Below are positions 30,289-43,627 of a stretch of 64,000 nucleotides of DNA, in pieces. Source of the stretch: Omphiscola glabra (Eukaryota; Mollusca; Gastropoda; Lymnaeidae); NCBI GenBank assembly GCA_964017045.1, contig OZ024808.1, positions 7,449,284-7,513,283 on the forward strand, in the 5' to 3' direction. The notes below the pieces were generated by a model, which worked only from the letters and a program-made list of their open reading frames with translations, did no database searches and had not been told where the DNA came from. A program made the position numbers and the translations under genes. Every line of letters begins with the position of its first letter. The first letter of the stretch is position 1.

Positions 30289-30730
30289 AGGATCATTGGA
30301 GATGCCACCACACTAACTGCTGGGACAATATCCCGATTCGGCAGGGTACAGGGCTCATGTCTTACGTATAGACAGATCATTCTTTTCATATACTGCTGGT
30401 CGAAAGAACTGACAAGCATCAAATTTTGTGGATGTGAATTGGACATTTCACAGCAAGCACTTATTGAGTTATACAGTTGAAATCGCCAAGTTTTACCACA
30501 ACACTGGGTCGTTGGAGGCATTTGTCGCAAGACTAGTGAGTGTTTCATGTTTTGCTTGCAAGATAGATCACTGCGCATATCCGGCTGGGCACAACAGTCA
30601 AGTCAGATCAATGGAGATCATATAATGCAATTGGCACCACTCCGGGATTGACTCGTCAAGCGGTCAATCATTCCGTTAACTTTGTGGATCCGAACTCAGG
30701 TGCCAATACTCAATGCATTGAATGTACATG
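30289..30730 (+). pseudogene. Merlin (ISXO2-like) transposase relic
   Basis: RIIGDATTLTAGTISRF, then QIILFIYCWSKELTSIKFCG and ELDISQQALIELY match the N-terminal-to-middle part of Merlin transposases. Further on, AVNHSVNFVDPNSGANTQCI (about 30663-30720) is the very conserved VNHS.NFVDP.TGAHTQ.IE block near the catalytic end. The pieces are in different frames and a stop follows LIELYS, so it is inactive. TIRs were not confirmed; GTCAACCAAGATGGCGGCC at about 29513 could be a left terminus. Confidence 0.75.
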
Positions 30731-31019
30731 AAGTGATCTTCTTACTTTTCTCCATTGGATACAAAATATTGCTCTGGCATCTTTATTCAACTGCAAAACA
30801 TATTTTAGCAGAATAAAAGAAATTTAGAAAAGTCCATGGTATTAAAACATTGTGCACTCTAAAAGCGTTTATCTTCTTTCAAGGTTTTTTTTTTGGTAGA
30901 TATATTTATTATTTTTGGCTGGTCTCTACAGGAATACAGTTTCTTCCCAAAGGCATGTGAAATTTTGATGTTATGATGTGAACACAGTATATGAGTATTG
31001 AATTGGAGTCTTGCCTAGA

Positions 31020-31385
31020 TGTGTCAAGTTAACCATCATGTCAAGTTAACCATCATGTCAAGTTAACCATCATGTCAAGTTAACCATCATGTCAAGTTAA
31101 CCATCATGGTAAGTTAACCATCATGGTAAGTTAACCATCATGTCAAGTTAACCATCATGTCAAGTTAACCATCATGGTAATTTACCATCATGTCAAGTTA
31201 ACCATCATGTCAAGTTAACCATCATGGTTATTTACCATCATGTCAAGTTAACCATCATGTCAAGTTAACCATCATGTCAAGTTAACCATCATGTCAAGTT
31301 AACCATCATGTCAAGTTAACCATCATGGTAATTTACCATCATGGTAAGTTAACCATCATGTCAAGTTAACCATCATGGTAAGGGG
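31020..31385. repeat. 14-bp minisatellite
   Basis: About 25 units of CATGTCAAGTTAAC with CATGGTAAGTTAAC and CATGGTAATTTAC variants. Confidence 0.94.
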
Positions 31386-34300
31386 TATTTTTATATTTGC
31401 TAACCATTGAGCCATGCCATGTTTTGATTGGTTGAGTGTTCTATTAATCGTTATGTTGTAATGTGGTAACATTTAGCCAATATAATGACTATCAACTTTT
31501 TATATCTTAATTGTGCAGTTAGAAAATTGCAGCAAATTATCTGCATGACTCTGGATTTTAAAGCATATTTAAACTTGTTATTTATTCATTCATTAAAAAT
31601 GACATATTTCTGATCATGAGATTTAAGAAGAGGTTTTTTTTAAAAAATATTTTCTGTAAAAATTAATTGCTGGTATCTTTTTGGCCAAATCATTAACTCA
31701 ACTTTATGGGAAAAATTCTTTGTCACGAACTACTGAGACAAGAATAAAACCTCATTTCTTCTTATTATTTTGTAGGAAGAATACCAGACTAACTGCCAAT
31801 TAGCTTGACCAAATGTTTTAACAAATTTTCAAATTATGAAATTATTTTCACTTAACACCTTTAAAAAATATATTCTTTCTTGTTTTTCTTTTTCTAACAG
31901 TTATTCCAAGAATGGAATGAAATGCTGCATGATAGCAGATGTCTGTGTCTGAAGTTAGCTCTTGGAGTGGTCAGCAGTTATCTATATCTGAAGTGGGTTC
32001 CTGGCCTGGTAATGCACAAGAATGGGTAATGATAGGTCAGCTTTGATAATAACACATTTTAAAAACTTACTTTGATTTTAAATTAAGCAATATATTTAAA
32101 TAGAAATAGAAACAATATATATACTATTTTTTCTTTCTATTTTTATAAACTTTTATTTATATCTTTAAATGTAATTTTAAAAAATTGTTTTCTATTTCTA
32201 GCTTCAACTCTAGATGACACGATTACAAACCATGGGTAGCTACAATAATGGATGACCCATCAATAATCCCTGTTAGATCCAGTGGATGACCCATCAACAA
32301 CCACTGTTTTAAATCCAATGTATGACCCTTCAGCAACCATTGCTAGATCCAATGAATAACTGACTCTTCACCATCTGATTTTACGGTAGCTTCAATTTTT
32401 AATTCAGTCTATACAGTTTTAAAAATATGTACAATTAAATTTTTTATTTATTTTCTGTTAAAAACTAAAAAAACATTATTGAAAATCTAAACATTAATTC
32501 CTACATGATAAAAACTTGAATATTTAAACATATAATTATCCTAAACCATGTCATGGCTGTATCTTAATGTCTGGCTTTGTCCCTATTTTTCTAGGTTTGA
32601 GAACATCTGAAAAAAGCTCTGACATGATGTCCATTTGACTCTGGACTTTGCTGTGCTGTGTGGAATATTTTCTCATCTTGCGTCTTGTTATTATATGAGC
32701 ACAAATCTCAAGTAAACAGCCTGATAATATGTTATACAATTGATTCAATAACCCAAATTTCTTATTTTACTTTACTGGTTCAGTAACTCCTGATTTAGCA
32801 GTCATTTTTGTGTAGTAAAAGCATTTGTGAAAATCAAATCTATTTGCTCTAATGAATGTGTAGAAAGAAATGCAAGATATTGTCCCAGTTAACTTTAGGA
32901 CATAACAAGTTACAAAATAATATAATATAATGCATTGTTTATGGTGTAAATATACTTGCACATACACATTCAATTTTTACCATGAAATGTTTTCATGAAA
33001 TTTCTGTATTTCAACAAAAATTGATTTTTTATTTTGTAAATGCTCTTCACGCAGTAAAGTAGTTGAAACAAATCCTCAGTGAACGTTTTAAAACATAAAA
33101 CATTTATTTATAATTTACCTAAATTTAAAATATGTCCATAGATAGCCAATGCTGGTTTTGATTAATAGATGAAAGTGAGGTTTTAATTTTAATTTATCAG
33201 TTTTAATTTGGGATGTAGCATAATTTGCATCCACAAATGTTTTCAAATATTTCTCTTGAATGATTGACATGAATGATATAATAAAATAATTAGATTACTA
33301 ATCGAATTGTTTAGGTTGTGTTTATTTACTTTGTTCTCCAATTAAAACTTTGTCTGTCTTATGGAAAATAAGCCTTGGACTTTTTTCATTCATTTTACCT
33401 GTTTTTATTTTAGACTAATTTTTATTAATTTATTTTTTGCATTAGTGCATTCAATAACTTTAAACTCTAGCATTAAAAGTAATGTTTTTAAGACTAAATT
33501 ATGAAAAATAAACTAATTAAAAGAAACATATTTTTATATATAAATATTTATACTTAATTATATTATATAGATACATACCAAGATCATTCCGCCCTAAACA
33601 CCGTAAAAAAACAACTGCGCAGTGGTTTTCTACCAATATCTTATGAAGGTTGAAATCAATAGTAATAAATTTTTATTAGAAGACATAATTCACTTGATAG
33701 TAAGCTGTTTTTTGTGCCCTCATGCAATATTGCAGATAAAGTTTTGTAATATAGATAGGAGTGAGTGCAGCTCATTCTTTCCAGGTGTGAAAATTAACAT
33801 CTTCTGTTTGAGATCAGGGATAAGGAGATAAACCTTGATAAGCAACATAAACTCACTGTTTAAGTTTGGAATATTACAAATGAAGCAACTACTATTAATA
33901 TTAGCTATCTTTGAGGAAATTAGAAAAATTACACCATTTTGTACAAGTTTTAATGAATTACCCTAAAGTTTTAATAAATTCTTGGCATTAATGTTATTGT
34001 ATAAGGAGAAGATTTGAAAAAAAAGATTCTTATTTCAATTTTTCCCTTATTTAAATTAAAACGTATAATTTACTGATGACCAGTTAAAAGAATAGCAATT
34101 AAAATTTGATAATATCTTATAAATTTGCGCCCGTTTAAGTCATTCATACTATTAATTTAAAATGTCGCTCATTTAAAATCGATCAATATATTTTTTCTAT
34201 TATTTTTTTCATCTATGGTCAAAGTGCGATAACCGAAGAAAAATTATTTTGATGCAAATGGTTTTTACGGTCTAAGGGAAGCTACCCAGCACAGAAAAAT

Positions 34301-35829
34301 TTCTATTAAAAAAAAGACACAAAAAAATAAATGGGGAATAATTGCTGCTATTTTAATATTTTTAAAACAAATACACGATAGCTTCCCTTTGACCGTAGAA
34401 AGCAGTGTTGAGATTTAAATTTTTTTTTTTAAAATAACGACAGTCTCCCTTTTACTGTAAGAATTGAGAATGATGATTTCCTGCTGTCAATTTCGTATAT
34501 TTATTTATGAAATGATGGACCGTTCTGACCACTAAATTGTATTAATCTCACTCAAAATAATATATCCCGGTAAATGTCCGTTTTAATCTATTAATGCTTA
34601 GCAGCTGTATCAGTTATATGTTCATGTCATGAAACGTCTACATTCTAAATTAATGACTTTGTTGGATATCCCAGTCATGCAACTTTGTGATGATGAAAAC
34701 CAGGGGGAATAAAAAAGCCATGTAAAAAGAAAGATAACACAACCGTATATTTAATTAAGTTTATATGCATATATATAAGAGAGGCATAAGCAATTAACAT
34801 AGTCTGATCTTTTTTTAATGACCAAACACATGTTTTAAATGGCAAAAACATATGATACCACATACATATGCTCTCATATAGTCTATATGAGCAATTAAAG
34901 TTGGTATGTTGCAAATTTCCAAACACCTATCACAATTGACTACCTTTAAACATAACTTCAATGATCCTGGGGGTAGGAGGTCGGGGTGGTAAGACTGAGG
35001 ATGGCAAAAAAAAGCGCATCAAAAATAAGCTCTGCCCGAATCCCATCACACTCAAAGAAAACCAAGCTGCGACAAGGGGGAAAGAAGACCCCCTGTAGGA
35101 CAAGACCATCAATAACAACCAACGAGATCCCCACATAAAGAAAAACACAAAAAGGGGAGACAACCCATGACGACCCAAGGGACACAACCCCCACCCCAAA
35201 AACACAACATAGCAACATCCTAACAAAGCAAATCTTTAGTTTTGAAATAAGTCTTTATTACTTTCCATTTTACAATCCAAAAAAAATAAGACAAATTATT
35301 AAATATTAATTCAACAATAAACCCATCAGTCTCCCTGCATATTGATGAGGCAAGCCTACCCCACACTTGCCCCAAATCAATTACCAATGAACACAAACCC
35401 ACAAGTCCAATGTGATGCCCGCTGGAGAACCATCGCTGTCCCAGCCAATGGCTGCTTGAAGAAAGAAGCTGTCAAACCAAAAACACATTTCAACTTTACG
35501 AAATTAAGGAACAATTCAAATATATCAAACAAAATATCAAATAAGTCTAGAGATGAGATATTGAACACAACACTAAGAAAATGGAGTGCGACCAAGCAGG
35601 GCATGAAATAAACACAGAATATGTGCAAGTCAGAGAGAACATGTTCTAGTGACATCAATAGTGGCCAATTAGAAAATATGGACCTCGCCATTACAGTTTG
35701 CATAACTGACCACAATCAACACACAGAAACAAAAAATATGTGGTGGACAGTTGAACTTTGCTAAGTTACACACATACATGTTAAATGGATTCAATCACAT
35801 GCAATCAACCACAGCACCAGTACTCGGTA
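31386..35829. other. AT-rich intergenic DNA
   Basis: About 4.4 kb without recognisable genes, arrays or complete transposons. The only coding suggestion is the weak minus-strand exon at 32551-32720. The 34960-35220 part is less AT-rich and may be a repeat fragment. Confidence 0.45.
32551..32720 (-). CDS. weak candidate terminal exon, minus strand
   Basis: On the minus strand, ATATTATCAG is followed by an open frame encoding CLLEICAHIITRRKMRKYST and SQMDIMSELFSDVLKPRK, ending at TGA; an AATAAA lies about 103 nt beyond the stop. The composition is protein-like and non-repetitive. No family is recognised, no partner exon was found, and a frame of this length can occur by chance in AT-rich DNA. 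Confidence 0.2.
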
Positions 35830-35831
35830 AT

Positions 35832-36525
35832 AACACCTTGCATCTGGGATAACAACTTATATACCACACCTTGCATCTGGGATAACAACTTATATACCAC
35901 ACCTTGCATCTGGGATAACAACTTATATACCACACCTTGCATCTGGGATAACAACTTATATACCACACCTTGCATCTGGGATAACAACTTATATACCACA
36001 CCTTGCATCTGGGATAACAACTTATATACCACACCTTGCATCTGGGATAACAACTTATATACCACACCTTGCATCTGGGATAACAACTTATATACCACAC
36101 CTTGCATCTGGGATAACAACTTATACACCACACCTTGCATCTGGGACAACAACTTATACACCACACCTTGCATCTTTGATAACAATTTATATACCACACC
36201 TTGCATCTGGGATAACAACTTATACACCACACCTTGCATCTGGGATAACAACTTATATACCACACCTTGCATCTGGGATAACAACTTATATACCACACCT
36301 TGCATTTGGGACAACAACTTATATACCACACCTTGCATCTGGGATAACAACTTATATACCACACCTTGCATCTGGGATAACAACTTATATACCACACCTT
36401 GCATCTGGGATAACAACTTATACACCACACCTTGCATCTGGGATAACAACTTATATACCACACCTTGCATCTGGGATAACAACTTATATACCACACCTTG
36501 CATCTGGGATAACAACTTATACACC
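35832..36525. repeat. 33-bp minisatellite, about 21 copies
   Basis: Unit GATAACAACTTATATACCAC + ACCTTGCATCTGG. Period 33 keeps several frames open on both strands for more than 200 codons. Not genes. Confidence 0.96.
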
Positions 36526-36718
36526 GGTAATAGAAAATGCTTTCAAAATGTCAAATGTCTAAATTAACACATCTAGAAATTTCCCTCTACTTAGAGATGT
36601 AGACATACATAAAAATGTAGTGAACAGTAACCATTGAACAATAGGAAAGAAAGGGGTTTCCATTGTGTTCATTTTTTTCTGCACATTTAAATTTAAAAAC
36701 CTTAAAAAATAATTTTCT

Positions 36719-36870
36719 GCCTCCCCACATCATGACGTCATAATATTCATAAAAGCTAGTTTTTCTCCCCACATCATGACCTCATAATATTCATAAAAAC
36801 TAGTTTTTCTCCCCACATCATGACGTCATAATATTCATAAAAACTAGTTTTTCTCCCCAAATCATGACAT
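36719..36870. repeat. 44-bp tandem repeat with CRE-like sites
   Basis: Four units starting at 36721, 36765, 36809 and 36853, each CTCCCCACATCATGACGTCA + TAATATTCATAAAAACTAG. TGACGTCA is the palindromic cAMP-response element, present in units 1 and 3 and mutated in 2 and 4. Confidence 0.9.
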
Positions 36871-37069
36871 CATAAACACTATTTTTTCTAGACATATAAA
36901 CATATAACAAGACATTAACAATTTTTCTGCACAAATCTAAAAAAACTTATGTTTTCTACACATACAACATAAAATTAAATTTGATTTTGCAATACATTTT
37001 TCCTTTCTCTTGCCGAATAAATGAAGGGCCAAATATCTTTAACAAATAATAGAAATCTATGGAAAATAC

Positions 37070-37328
37070 TTGTCACTTCAATAGTGTCATTGTCATTTCA
37101 ATAGTGTCATTGTCATTTCAATAGTGTCAGTGTCACTTCAATAGTGTCATTGTCACTTCAATAGTTTCATTTTCACTTCAATAGTGTCATTGTCACTTCA
37201 ATAGTGTCATTGTCACTTCCAAAGTTTCATTTTCACTTCAATAGTGTCATTGTCACTGCAATAGTGTCATTGTCACTTCAATAGTGTCATTGTCATTTCA
37301 ATAGTGTCATTGTCACTTCAATAGTATT
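37070..37328. repeat. 20-bp minisatellite
   Basis: About 13 units of ACTTCAATAGTGTCATTGTC. Confidence 0.94.
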
Positions 37329-37441
37329 TCTTGGAATAAAAACAATGTAAATCAAACAAGTGTTAAGTTAAATTCACAACCAGGTGTGGAAACACGAAAT
37401 ACAAAATGTGGACAGATTCCTGTGAATGAAAATGTCCACTT

Positions 37442-37665
37442 TGTAGTGGACAACACAAGGCAAATGGACAACACAAGGCAAGTGGACAATACAAGGCAAG
37501 TGAACAACACAAGGCAAGTGGACAACACAAGGCAAGTGGACAACACAAGGCAAGTGGACAACACAAGGCAAGTGGACAACACAAGGCAAGTGGACAACAC
37601 AAGGCAAGTGGACAACACAAGGCAAGTGGACAACACAAGGCAAGTGAACAACACAAAGCAAGTGT
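37442..37665. repeat. 18-bp minisatellite
   Basis: About 12 units of GTGGACAACACAAGGCAA; open in all minus-strand frames by periodicity. Confidence 0.95.
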
Positions 37666-37794
37666 CCACAGACGCCTCTAATTCACTGTTGGGAATTCAT
37701 GAAAAGTTTGAATTTATTTTCAATCTGACTTTTGGAATGTTTGTTTCGTATGCTTTGATTTTATTTGATACTTAAAACAACGTTTATAATTAAA

Positions 37795-38205
37795 GGATGT
37801 GTTTTTATGACCATACAGGTCTAACATCAAACACAGTTTATAATATGATGTGTTTTTATGACCATATAGGTCCAACATCAAACACAGTTTATAATATAGA
37901 ATGTGTTTTTATGACCATACAGGTCTAACATCAAACACAGTTTATAATATAGAATGTGTTTTTATGACCATACAGGTCTAACATCAAACACAGTTTATAA
38001 TATAGAATGTGTTTTTATGACCATACAGGTCTAACATCAAACACAGTTTATAATATAGAATGTGTTTTTATGACCATACAGGTCTAACATCAAACACAGT
38101 TTATAATATAGAATGTGTTTTTATGACAATACAGGTCCAACATCAAACACAGTTTATAATTAAAGGATGTGTTTTTATGACCTAACAGGTCTAACATCAA
38201 AACTA
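37795..38205. repeat. 53-bp minisatellite
   Basis: About eight units containing TGTGTTTTTATGACCATACA, GGTCTAACATCAAACACAGT and TTATAATATAGAA. Confidence 0.94.
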
Positions 38206-38235
38206 GAAAAACACAGGTCATTAGAAAAAAAACAC

Positions 38236-38595
38236 AAGTGGAGAACACAATCACTGAAACAACAGGTGGAGAACACAATCACTGAAACAACAAGTGGAGA
38301 ACACAATCACTGAAACAACAAGTGGAGAACACAATCACTGAAACAACAAGTAGAGAACACTATCACTGAAACAACAAGTGGAGAACACAATCACTGAAAC
38401 AACAAGTGGAGAACACAATCACTGAAACAACAAGTGGAGAACACAATCACTGAACAACAAGTGGAGAACACAATCACTGAAACAACAAGTGGAGAACACA
38501 ATCACTGAAACAACAAGTGGAGAAAACAATCACTGAACAAGTGGAGAACACAATCACTGAACAACAAGTGGAGAACACAATCACTGAACAACAGC
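38236..38595. repeat. 28-bp minisatellite
   Basis: About 13 units of GTGGAGAACACAATCACTGA + AACAACAA, the last ones shortened. It follows the 53-bp array almost directly. Confidence 0.94.
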
Positions 38596-38899
38596 CCCTC
38601 AAAGAAGTTACAGAGTGTAAGTACCTAGGAAGTGAGGTCACAAGAGGTGGCCATTGTGACAGTGACAATATCTTGAATATACTCTATGCTGAAAGACCAC
38701 TATCACATTAAAATGGAAGATAGAATTTATCTAGACCAAATGCCAATGAAGCTCCCATAGAATATCCTGACCAAAGAAAATGCAATGAAGAACTGAAATG
38801 CCAATCACGAGTAACAACCACTGTGGTAATAACGTATGAATTAACAGCAGATAATTACCAGAGACAGCTTGGATATATTTGTAGAATACCACCAACCTC

Positions 38900-39075
38900 A
38901 CATCTCAGGACAGCCCTAAGATGGACAGAACATGGAACACTTCACAGGACAGCCCTAAGATGGACAGAACATGGAACACTTCACAGGACAGCCCTAAGAT
39001 GGACAGAACATGGAACACATTCCAGGACAGCCCTAAGATGGACAGAACATGGAACATATCACAGGACAGAACATA
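38900..39075. repeat. 39-bp tandem repeat, 4 copies
   Basis: Units containing CAGCCCTAAGATGGACAGAA and CATGGAACACTTCACAGGA. The part to its left (38590-38900) looks like a decayed element (AAAGAAGTTACAGAGTGTAA, GTACCTAGGAAGTGAGGTCA) resembling the YLGSEVT motif of retroelement RTs, too short to claim. Confidence 0.88.
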
Positions 39076-39444
39076 GAACATAAATCTACGGAAGACCCAC
39101 AAAGAGCTGAACAATATAAAGAGAGGTAACTGTTGAAAAGAAACCTGATCCTGTATATAGCTTCCTAAGAGGTAGTCAATTGACAACAATTGCGTCCCTT
39201 GACCAGTAAAAGATTGTCATTCACGTCATGAAAGAAAAGCAAACTTATCAGACTAGCAGATGGGATAGATTGTTGTATAGACTGTATACTTGGTCCGCAG
39301 TTGTGGAAAGTCATGTGATATGCAAATGAGGATGACAATTTTTAAAACATTCCAATTTCATACATTAATAATTAGTGCTGCAGTTTTCAACCTTTCTTTC
39401 ACAGCGACCTCTTGATAGCGTTTGCAAAGTTGTTGCAGCCCACA

Positions 39445-39808
39445 TTCAGTTTATTAAATATAAGGTGTTACATTCATTCAGTTTATCAAATATAAGGTGT
39501 TACATTCAGTTTATCAAATATAAGGTGTTACATTCATTCAGTTTATTAAATATAAGGTGTTACATTCAGTTTATTAAATATAAGGTGTTACATTCATTCA
39601 GTTTATCAAATATAAGGTGTTACATTCAGTTTATTAAATATAAGGTGTTACATTCAGTTTATTAAATATAAGGTGTTACATTCATTCAGTTTATTAAATA
39701 TAAGGTGTTACATTCAGTTTATTAAATATAAGGTGTTACATTCATTCAGTTTATCAAATATAAGGTGTTACATTCAGTTTATCAAATATAAGGTGTTACA
39801 TTCAGTTT
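39445..39808. repeat. 28/32-bp minisatellite
   Basis: About 12 units of TTTATTAAATATAAGGTGTT + ACATTCAG, with a 4-bp ATTC insertion in roughly alternate units. Confidence 0.94.
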
Positions 39809-40099
39809 TCATTTTAAAAAAAAGAATTAAGACATAAAAAGATATTACACGTAAGTTAAATATTTTTAAAAAACCACTCCAAATTCTGGTATTTTGTTAC
39901 ACGCCCCCCCCCCCCCCCGGGAAGTGCTGTCCATTCTGTGGCTCATGAACTGATTTTATGATGAACTGTTGGTATGCGACAGCTTAAAGTTTTTTGAAAT
40001 GTGTGTAAAAAATAAAAAATTTCACACTGAAAACATTTGCATCATTCATTGATTCAGTGTTGTTGGGAATTCTCCTGAGATCACAAGAGAAATTGTAAC

Positions 40100-40260
40100 A
40101 AGGAAAAGGGGGGAGGTCAGGAAAAGGGGGGAGGTCAGGAAAAGGGGGGAGGTCAGGAAAAGGGGGGAGGTCAGGAAAAGGGGGGAGGTCAGGAAAAGGG
40201 TGGAGGTCAGGAAAAGGGGGGAGGTCAGGAAAAGGGGGGAGGTCAGGAAAAGGGAAAGGT
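40100..40260. repeat. 18-bp G-rich minisatellite
   Basis: Nine units of AGGAAAAGGGGGGAGGTC. The G tracts are regularly spaced on the plus strand, so G-quadruplex formation is conceivable. Confidence 0.95.
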
Positions 40261-40584
40261 CTGGAAAAGCAAGGAGTGGGGCCTGACAGGTAGCAGTAAT
40301 TTATGTTAAGCACATCAGCAGAGCAACCATTCAGGAAAATGGGGGAGACATAAAATTTGATATGGCTGTTTTCTATGGCTTGTACAGGGAAGGGGTCACG
40401 GGTATAATTACTGACTGTGGCATTGAGAAAGATGAATAGCGAAACCAAAAGTTACTGGATCTGTACCTATTTGATCACACTAAAAATGTCCATGCCGCCA
40501 CCGAGTGGCATTTTACGATGATAATAATATGACATGACATGAAATTGTTGGGATGGGAGTTGGATTGCTAAAAGTGTCACAGGT

Positions 40585-40772
40585 GGGCGAGCTGACCATT
40601 GAGGGCGAGCTGACTATTGAGGGCGAGCTGACCATTGAGGGCGAGCTGACCATTGAGGGTGAGCTGACCATTGAGGGCGAGCTGACCATTGAGGGCGAGC
40701 TGACCATTGAGGGCGAGCTGACCATTGAGGGCGAGCTGACCATTGAGGGCGAGCTGACCATTGAGGGTGCCA
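40585..40772. repeat. 18-bp minisatellite
   Basis: About 11 units of GAGCTGACCATTGAGGGC; the open frame (LTIEGE repeats) is a periodicity effect. Confidence 0.95.
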
Positions 40773-40904
40773 TGATATTTAAACAGGTAGTCCAGCCCCA
40801 GATGTGGGAGAGTGTGTGTCCCTCCTGTATTGTTGTGACGCTGCAGACAAGTACCTGGTATCCTGAGATCAGAGTACGAGACGTTAAATGAGTAGAAAGC
40901 AGGA

Positions 40905-42127
40905 TAAAAGCTGTTGATGCAAATCAGCAGGATACAAGCTGTTGATACAACTCAGCAGGATACAAGCTGTTGATACAACTCAGCAGAATACAAACTGATG
41001 ATACAACTCAGCAGGATACAAGCTGTTGATGCAACTCAGCAGGATACAAGCTGTTGATACAACTCAGCAGGATACAAGCTGTTGATACAACTCAGCAGGA
41101 TACAAGCTGTTGATGCAACTCAGCAGGATACAAGCTGTTGATGCAACTCAGCAGGATACAAGCTGTTGATGCAACTCAGCAGGATACAAGCTGTTGATGC
41201 AACTCAAAAAGCAGGATACAAGCTGTTGATGCAACTCAGAAAGCAGGATACAAGCTGTTGATGCAACTCAGCAGGATACAAGCTGTTGATGCAACTCAAA
41301 AAGCAGGATACAAGCTGTTGATGCAACTCAGAAAGCAGGATACAAGCTGTTGATGCAACTCAGAAAGCAGGATACAAGCTGTTGATGCAACTCAGCAGGA
41401 TACAAGCTGTTGATGCAACTCAAAAAGCAGGATACAAGCTGTTGATGCAACTCAGAAAGCAGGATACAAGCTGTTGATGCAACTCAGAAAGCAGGATACA
41501 AGCTGTTGATGCAACTCAGCAGGATACAAGCTGTTGATACAACTCAGCAGGATACAAGCTGTTGATGCAACTCAGCAGGATACAAGCTGTTGATGCAACT
41601 CAGAAAGCAGGATACAAGCTTTTGATGCAATTCAGCAGGATACAAGCTGTTGATGCAACTCAGAAAGCAGGATACAAGCTGTTGATGCAACTCAGAAAGC
41701 AGGATACAAGCTGTTGATGCAACTCAGAAAGCAGGATACAAGCTGTTGATGCAACTCAGAAAGCAGGATACAAGCTGTTGATGCAACTCAGCAGGATACA
41801 AGCTGTTGATGCAACTCAGCAGGATACAAGCAGTTGATGCAACGCAGCAGGATATAAGCTGTTGATGCAACTCAGCAGGATACAAGCTGTTGATGCAACT
41901 CAGCAGGATACAAGCTGTTGATGCAAGTCAGCAGGATACAAGCAGTTGATGCAACTCAGCAGGATACAAGCTGTTGATGCAACTCAGCAGGATACAAGCT
42001 GTTGATGCAACTCAGCAGGATACAAGCTGTTGATGCAACTCAGCAGGATACAAGCTGTTGATGCAACTCAGCAGGATACAAGCTGTTGATGCAACTCAGC
42101 AGGATACAAGCTGTTGATGCAACTCAG
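40905..42127. repeat. 28/31-bp minisatellite, about 42 copies
   Basis: Unit CAGCAGGATACAAGCTGTTG + ATGCAACT (28 bp) interspersed with 31-bp units carrying AGAAAG or AAAAAG. The order of short and long units repeats in the middle (groups near 41200-41500), suggesting block duplications. Confidence 0.95.
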
Positions 42128-43557
42128 ACGGGTAGGAATTGTGGGACAGAAGGGGCAATTCTATAATATATATTTTCAATGAACGCATCTAAGACTGAAA
42201 CAACAACGCAGCTACTCAAGTGGAACTGGATTCTATGTGAGGACTAAAATTAAGTCCAGAGAATTTAACGTTTTGACCGGTGAACATTTAGAGAATCTAA
42301 TATGGCCAGGTGCTACTGAAAACTGCCTCAAATTAAGAAACAATAAAGTACATTTCAAAGCCATATATATCATAAAATTATTGCCACCGTTTTTATTCAC
42401 TTTATTTATATTCTTGACTATTCGATAATGTTATTGTATGCATGATGATTTATGCACAATGTAAGAAGTTTTCATGATGTGAATCATATTCTAAAAAGTT
42501 GTGTTTTTTCTCAATTTCCTTTCAGATGCCATTTACTCCTTGCGGCTTAGCGTAAAAAAAAAAAAAAAAAAAAAAAAAAATGTCAAAAAGGTTGAACAGC
42601 ACTGCCCTAGGGTGTCCCGACCCACAGGTTGAGAACCACTGAATTAGTGTAATAATCTTACTAAATATACATAGCACCGTCAAATGTATTGAATGCAATT
42701 ATATGGTTTCAATGAGCTCCTAATCTTGACGCCGAGATGTACTTAGTCCCTCCGAATCCAGTGAGTCCCTCCAATGATCATGTACTTGGTCTTTCCGGGT
42801 TAGACATTCTGTAGGTTATTAAAAAAAAAATTATTACATTTTAGATCAGAGAAAGCTTTTACAGTAAGCCTGTTTACAACTTAATTTTGATTATTTATTT
42901 GACTATTGTAGAACTCTATGAGCAGTGCAGCAAAAGTTATACTGGATTCAAGTTGTTTTTTTTGATAGAGTATTTAATGTTCAACTTTTCATATTCTAAT
43001 TTTCCACTTGAAATTTGTTTTTGTTAAGTGTAAATAATTTATTTGAACTAAAGATTTTTAGTCACCAAACCCTGAAACTTATTTTAAAAAAACAAAACAA
43101 ATTGTAACTAACCACAGCTGGTGAGTTGTTTCATCTAACAGTGGCTGTTACTGGGTCATTCAGTTTGGGCAGCTTAAAGTTTTCTATACCCGGTAGTTGA
43201 ATCTAGAAAACAATTGAAAAGTAATTAAACTTTCAGGATATCAATAAAGGTTTTAAAAAAACAGCATAAAATATATGTAACATTTTAAAATTTAAATATG
43301 TTAAAATTTTAAGATGTCCATGATCAAGATCAGAATCTACTTCAGACAAGAGCCCACTTACAGATAAGTAAGCAATCTTTACATATATTGATTGTAATAA
43401 GTAATTTATTAACCATTTCATATATTTTATAAACACACAACGTAAACTACAGTATTTATTAAATTTTATATTTGTTAACAGAAAAATTGAAAATTAAAAT
43501 TGAATATTTAATGAAAAATAATATATTGATATTACAAGCAATAAATAGATGATACAT
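42128..43557. other. intergenic, hAT terminal fragment and A-tract
   Basis: An A homopolymer (26 bases) occurs at 42554-42580. A hAT right end, ACCCACAGGTTGAGAACCACTG (SPIN/URR1-like), is seen to about 42641 without a matching left end. No gene is recognised. Confidence 0.5.
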
Positions 43558-43563
43558 TTTATT
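43558..43563 (-). promoter_or_regulatory. polyadenylation signal for the 43628-43786 exon
   Basis: TTTATT on the plus strand, i.e. AATAAA on the minus strand, 65 nt after the minus-strand TAG. The spacing is plausible for a compact 3' UTR. The region is AT-rich. Confidence 0.4.
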
Positions 43564-43627
43564 AAATGTATGAAAACGAAAAGTAGGGCTACATACAGAG
43601 GTACAGAAATAAACATTTTTAAGATGG

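Noticed and set aside
35785..36567. Three overlapping frames of 230-260 codons
   Set aside because: A product of the 33-bp array; open on both strands with the same periodicity.
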